Assembly: GCF_026342355.1 (NCBI RefSeq)
Contig: NZ_JAPEMV010000001.1
Span: 496,001-560,000 of the forward strand
Direction: 5' to 3'
From: Streptomyces sp. NBC_00249
GTDB taxonomy: Bacteria > Actinomycetota > Actinomycetes > Streptomycetales > Streptomycetaceae
DNA: 64,000 bases
In this document: one piece after another, positions 61,264 through 64,000 of the stretch
Position numbering within the stretch: the stretch's first letter is position 1
Layout of the letters: the number at the start of each line of letters is the position of its first letter
Program-made: the position numbers and the translations under genes
Notes under the pieces: generated by a model
Told to the model about the DNA's origin: nothing
The model's input: only the letters and a program-made list of their open reading frames with translations
Databases searched by the model: none

Positions 61264-61635
61264 TCAGTCCGCCGGGCGGACGGTACGGGGCCCCGCGCAC
61301 CCGGCGCCGTACGCCCGCACCCGCGCCCGCAGCTCCCGGTCCGCCGTGACCACGACGCACGGGCGCCCCTCGAGGGCCGCCACCAGCTCCACGATCCGGT
61401 CGTCACCGCTGCCGGGCGCCGGGTCCACCCGTACACCGGGCACGGACTCGACGCCCCGGGCGGCTCCCTCGACCACGAGGACGATCTCCTCGCCCGCCCC
61501 GCGCCGTGCGAGCCGGTCGCGCAGCCGCTCGGCGGCCCCGCGCCGGTCCCGCCACCAGCCGTCGGGGACGGAGCCGACGACGTTGGCCCCGTCCACGATG
61601 AGCAGGGGCGTCCGTTCGGTTCCCGACCCGGTCAC
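61264..61635 (-). CDS. Small NYN/PIN-like domain protein
   Basis: The 123-residue protein has the NYN/PIN acidic residues: LLIVDGANVVGSVPDGWW (Asp15, Asn18), GSGDDRIVEL and VVTADRELRARVRAYG. NYN domains are metal-dependent RNases. The GTG at 61635 lies 5 bases after the kinase-phosphatase stop, so it is the last gene of the RNA-repair operon. Whether it cuts RNA is inference. Confidence 0.78.
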   Translation of the reverse strand: MTGSGTERTPLLIVDGANVVGSVPDGWWRDRRGAAERLRDRLARRGAGEEIVLVVEGAARGVESVPGVRVDPAPGSGDDRIVELVAALEGRPCVVVTADRELRARVRAYGAGCAGPRTVRPAD

Positions 61636-61640
61636 GGCGC

Positions 61641-62597
61641 TCAGAAGTCCCCGTAGTTGACCTGCCAGGTGGGCAGGCCCATCCGGCGCCAGACCGCGAC
61701 CACCCGGTCGCGGTCGTCGAGGGACACCCGCACCGCGTACCGGTCGCGCACGTGCGCGTCGAAGAGCTCGGCCTTCACGACGTCGTCGCGGCGCGTGTCC
61801 CCAGCGGCGCGCATCCACAGCTCGTCGTACGGGACTTCGTGCCGCCGCAGCCAGGACTCCGTCTGCGGCCGGTGCTCCTCGCTCCGGCCGGACAGCAGCA
61901 CGACGACGTCCCCGTCGGCCCGCCGGAAGGCGTCCAGGGCGTGGCGTACCGGCTCGTTCAGCAGGTCGAGTTCGCAGCGCGAGAAGTCGTACGGGCCGCG
62001 GTCCCCGGTGAGCGCGAGCGTGCCGTCGATGTCGCACAGCACGGCGGCGGGCAGCTGCGGGTCGGCGACGTAGGGGCGTACCGGCGCCTCGTCGTTGAGC
62101 CATTCCGCGGTGAGCCGCCAGCCGCCCTTGGTGGCCTTGGCGTGCTTGTCGGCCAGTATCCGGATGATCTCCTCTCCGACCTGGCGCTCCCGGGCGGCGT
62201 CACGGCGCACGCACTCCTCGATGGGCACGCCGGTGAAGTCGTGCACGACGAAGGTCGCTCGTCCGGCGACCGCCGCCTTGAGCCGCTTGGGGATGTGCGA
62301 GGTCAGATGGGTGTTGTCGACGACCACGTCGAACCCGTCGTCGACGGCGGCGCGGACCGCGGCGTCCTGGATCGCCAGCACCGTCTGCTCGTGCCGGTAG
62401 GAGTGGCCGCGTCCGGGATCGGGCAGGTCGAGCATCTGGCGCAGCTCGTCGAGGTTGACCCGGCGCATGCGGCCGGCGGCCTCCGTCTGGAGGGCGCGCG
62501 CGGCCGTCGTCTTGCCCGAGGCCGGCAGTCCCGTCATGACGTGCACCACGGGACGTACCGGTGCCCCGGGCGGGGACGGGGCGAGCTCTTCGGACAC
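61641..62597 (-). CDS. Polynucleotide 5'-kinase / 3'-phosphatase (T4 Pnkp-like)
   Basis: The 318-residue protein matches T4 Pnkp in order and length (T4: 301). Residues 23-30 are the P-loop GLPASGKT and Asp50 (VNLDELRQ) stands where the kinase base is. The C-part is a HAD-type phosphatase with Asp189-x-Asp191 (LCDIDGTLAL), GRSEEHRPQTESWLRRH and a late SLDDRDRVV. It would turn 2',3'-cyclic-P and 5'-OH ends into ligatable 3'-OH/5'-P. It starts at GTG three bases after the ligase stop. Confidence 0.88.
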   Translation of the reverse strand: MSEELAPSPPGAPVRPVVHVMTGLPASGKTTAARALQTEAAGRMRRVNLDELRQMLDLPDPGRGHSYRHEQTVLAIQDAAVRAAVDDGFDVVVDNTHLTSHIPKRLKAAVAGRATFVVHDFTGVPIEECVRRDAARERQVGEEIIRILADKHAKATKGGWRLTAEWLNDEAPVRPYVADPQLPAAVLCDIDGTLALTGDRGPYDFSRCELDLLNEPVRHALDAFRRADGDVVVLLSGRSEEHRPQTESWLRRHEVPYDELWMRAAGDTRRDDVVKAELFDAHVRDRYAVRVSLDDRDRVVAVWRRMGLPTWQVNYGDF

Positions 62598-62600
62598 GGG

Positions 62601-63809
62601 TCAGTTCTCCTCGTCGGTGGTGAAGGGGTCGGCCGTCTCCGGCCGGACGGCCCGCCAGGTGGTGAGCTCGGTCGAGCGGCCGTCCAGCCGCAGGAACATG
62701 GCCGGGCGGAGCTCCCGGTCGGGGATCTCCCGTACGGCCCGGGCGAAGGCGCCCCGGTCGGAGCTCAGGTGGGCGAGCGCCCGGAAGGCCTCGTCGACGG
62801 CCCGCTCGCGCGCGGCGGCCCGCTCCTCGAGGCCGGTGATCACCTCGCGCACCCAGTGGTCGAACTCGTCCGGCACCTGCTCCAGGAGGGCGTCCAGCGG
62901 CTTGCCGCCGGAGGCCTCGATGTCGGCGACGGTGCAGTTCAGGCCCTGGGCGAGCTGCTTGGCGGGCAGGCCGGCGAACCGCTGGACGCCGTGGCCGCGC
63001 CAGATGTCGCGTTCGGTGACCCCGGTGAGCACCTTGTGCAGGCGTACGTACTCGGCCAGTTTGGCCTTCGCGCGCACGCCGGAGGCGAAGCGCAGGACGA
63101 AGCCCTCCGCATCGGTGCCCGTGGCGCGGCCGCCCCCGGGCAGGGTGTTCGACTCGGTGAGCGCGACGAGCTCCGCGAGCGGCATCGCGGGCCAGACCCG
63201 GACGACGGAGCCGATCTCCCGCCAGTGCGCGGTGGCTTCGGCGAGGGGCACCTCGGCGCCGTCGTGGCCGAAGGCGGCGAGCAGGACGAGGTCGCGGCGG
63301 TCGCCGTAGTTCACGACGATACGGTTCTGCGGGAAGAGGATCTCGGCGAGGTAGGTCACGCCGGGAACCAGGCCCGCGGTGTCGCGCGCGTCGAGGCGCC
63401 GCTGCGCCCAGGTCGCCTGGGTGCTGGTGAAGGAGCCCTTGGACGCGACCCGCCAGCGGTCCGCGTAGTGGAAGACGACGGCGAGGCTGCCGTCGACCTT
63501 GTCGTACACCTCGAACGGTTCGTCGGGCAGGGCGGGCGCGTAGGGCCGGCCCGACTCGTGCTCGCCGACGTTGAAGAACTTGGGCAGGGGCAGCGCGACG
63601 ACCGCGCCGGTGGTGTCGTCGGCGACGAGGCCGCGGCAGCGCGTGGTGACCTGGTTCCAGACCTGCTCGTACTGCGCGGTGCGCGTGTACGTGTAGATGG
63701 ACAGCGGCAGTTCGGGGTGCGGCTTGCGGATCACGTGGCCGGCCTCGATGGCTGCCGCCAGTTCCTGCGGGGGCATCAGGTCGTGAAGAGTCAGGCGGTC
63801 CTGGCTCAT
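62601..63809 (-). CDS. T4 Rnl1-like RNA ligase
   Basis: The 402-residue protein matches phage T4 RNA ligase 1 style: the adenylated Lys104 in YDKVDGSLAVV (motif I, KxDGS), RWRVASKGSF, YLAEILFPQNRIVVNYG (motif IV-like) and EGFVLRFASGVRAKAKLAEY (motif V KxK). T4 Rnl1 is 374 residues and mends cut tRNA. The C-terminal helical 130 residues may choose substrate. GGAGG is six bases before the ATG. It is the first gene of the repair operon. Confidence 0.88.
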   Translation of the reverse strand: MSQDRLTLHDLMPPQELAAAIEAGHVIRKPHPELPLSIYTYTRTAQYEQVWNQVTTRCRGLVADDTTGAVVALPLPKFFNVGEHESGRPYAPALPDEPFEVYDKVDGSLAVVFHYADRWRVASKGSFTSTQATWAQRRLDARDTAGLVPGVTYLAEILFPQNRIVVNYGDRRDLVLLAAFGHDGAEVPLAEATAHWREIGSVVRVWPAMPLAELVALTESNTLPGGGRATGTDAEGFVLRFASGVRAKAKLAEYVRLHKVLTGVTERDIWRGHGVQRFAGLPAKQLAQGLNCTVADIEASGGKPLDALLEQVPDEFDHWVREVITGLEERAAARERAVDEAFRALAHLSSDRGAFARAVREIPDRELRPAMFLRLDGRSTELTTWRAVRPETADPFTTDEEN

Positions 63810-63871
63810 GGGTTTCCTCCCGGTTCGAGATGGTTCATTCTCGCGTGCGGGAGGGGCGCCCCGGTAGTCGA

Positions 63872-64000
63872 TTATGACTGGCCGCGGGCGCGGCCCAGGT
63901 GGTTGATGTCGCGCGGACGCAGGATGCGGGGAGCCGGTTCCGAGGCCGCGGCGGGGGCGGTCGCGGGGGGCGGGGAGGCGACCGCGATCATGGCCCGGCC
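63872..64000 (-). CDS. C-terminal end of an unrecognised protein, cut by the window edge
   Basis: On the minus strand a frame enters from the right edge and ends in TAA at 63872-63874 with a Pro/Ala-rich stretch and then PRILRPRDINHLGRARGQS. The family cannot be named from this piece. It would be transcribed toward the RNA ligase gene; 62 bp separate them. Confidence 0.5.
   Translation of the reverse strand, partial: GRAMIAVASPPPATAPAAASEPAPRILRPRDINHLGRARGQS

Overview
The window reads as a chromosomal stretch of a Streptomyces species. The base composition is very GC-rich, with strong third-position GC in every gene. The gene content fits: a chaplin with a candidate sigma-BldN promoter, the melC1-melC2 tyrosinase pair, a mycothiol-type formaldehyde dehydrogenase, a DUF397/XRE pair, a LAxTG sortase substrate and many secreted proteins. 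No rRNA, tRNA, CRISPR array, prophage or transposase gene was seen. Only two in-frame TTA (bldA-dependent) codons were found, and they lie within 2 kb of each other (58.5-60.5 kb).

Layout. 0-13.2 kb: a frameshifted gene end at the left edge, a secreted subtilase, a minus-strand MFS/unknown/FhuF-like operon, an alpha/beta hydrolase diverging from a GNAT enzyme, an operon of secreted phosphoesterase, MFS pump and beta-propeller lipid-facing protein, and two esterases. 13.2-19.3 kb: the development and pigment block (chaplin, melC1/melC2), a broken half-length TRIC-type channel gene, a near-perfect 38-bp inverted repeat, and a three-gene acyl-CoA dehydrogenase/quinone oxidoreductase operon with a palindromic operator. 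19.3-32 kb: a secreted HAF-repeat protein, a 2,4-dienoyl-CoA-reductase-like SDR with a TetR regulator, a SUKH-domain protein, enoyl-CoA hydratase, LmbE deacetylase, nadE, mscR, a LysR/DapA-like divergent pair, and a LysM-transglycosylase gene preceded by a perfect Crp-type site.

32-48 kb: DinB-like enzyme, squalene/phytoene-synthase-like protein, secreted PNGase-A-like amidase, rraA, a serine-rich nonapeptide-repeat membrane protein, and a DMT/PAP2 operon facing a TetR gene across five 10-bp palindromes spaced exactly 16 bp apart. Then come a TerD protein with an unknown partner, an orphan polar amino-acid binding lipoprotein, a beta-propeller protein, DJ-1, a secreted endonuclease I, a GH20 hexosaminidase, a GlcG/HbpS-like protein and an MFS pump controlled by a divergent MarR.

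48-64 kb: a MarR pair facing a truncated, motif-altered aryl-AMP-ligase; a LAHTG surface protein / ECF sigma / membrane-anchored Pro-rich protein operon; an F420-type plus hemerythrin fusion; a MocR regulator facing a DMT exporter; methyltransferases; the bldA-linked DUF574 methyltransferase and DUF397/XRE pair; and a minus-strand operon of T4-like RNA ligase, polynucleotide kinase-phosphatase and a small NYN/PIN-like protein. That last operon is the best candidate here for a little-described system (RNA end repair). Functions are assigned by recognising motifs in translated sequence; no database search was possible.
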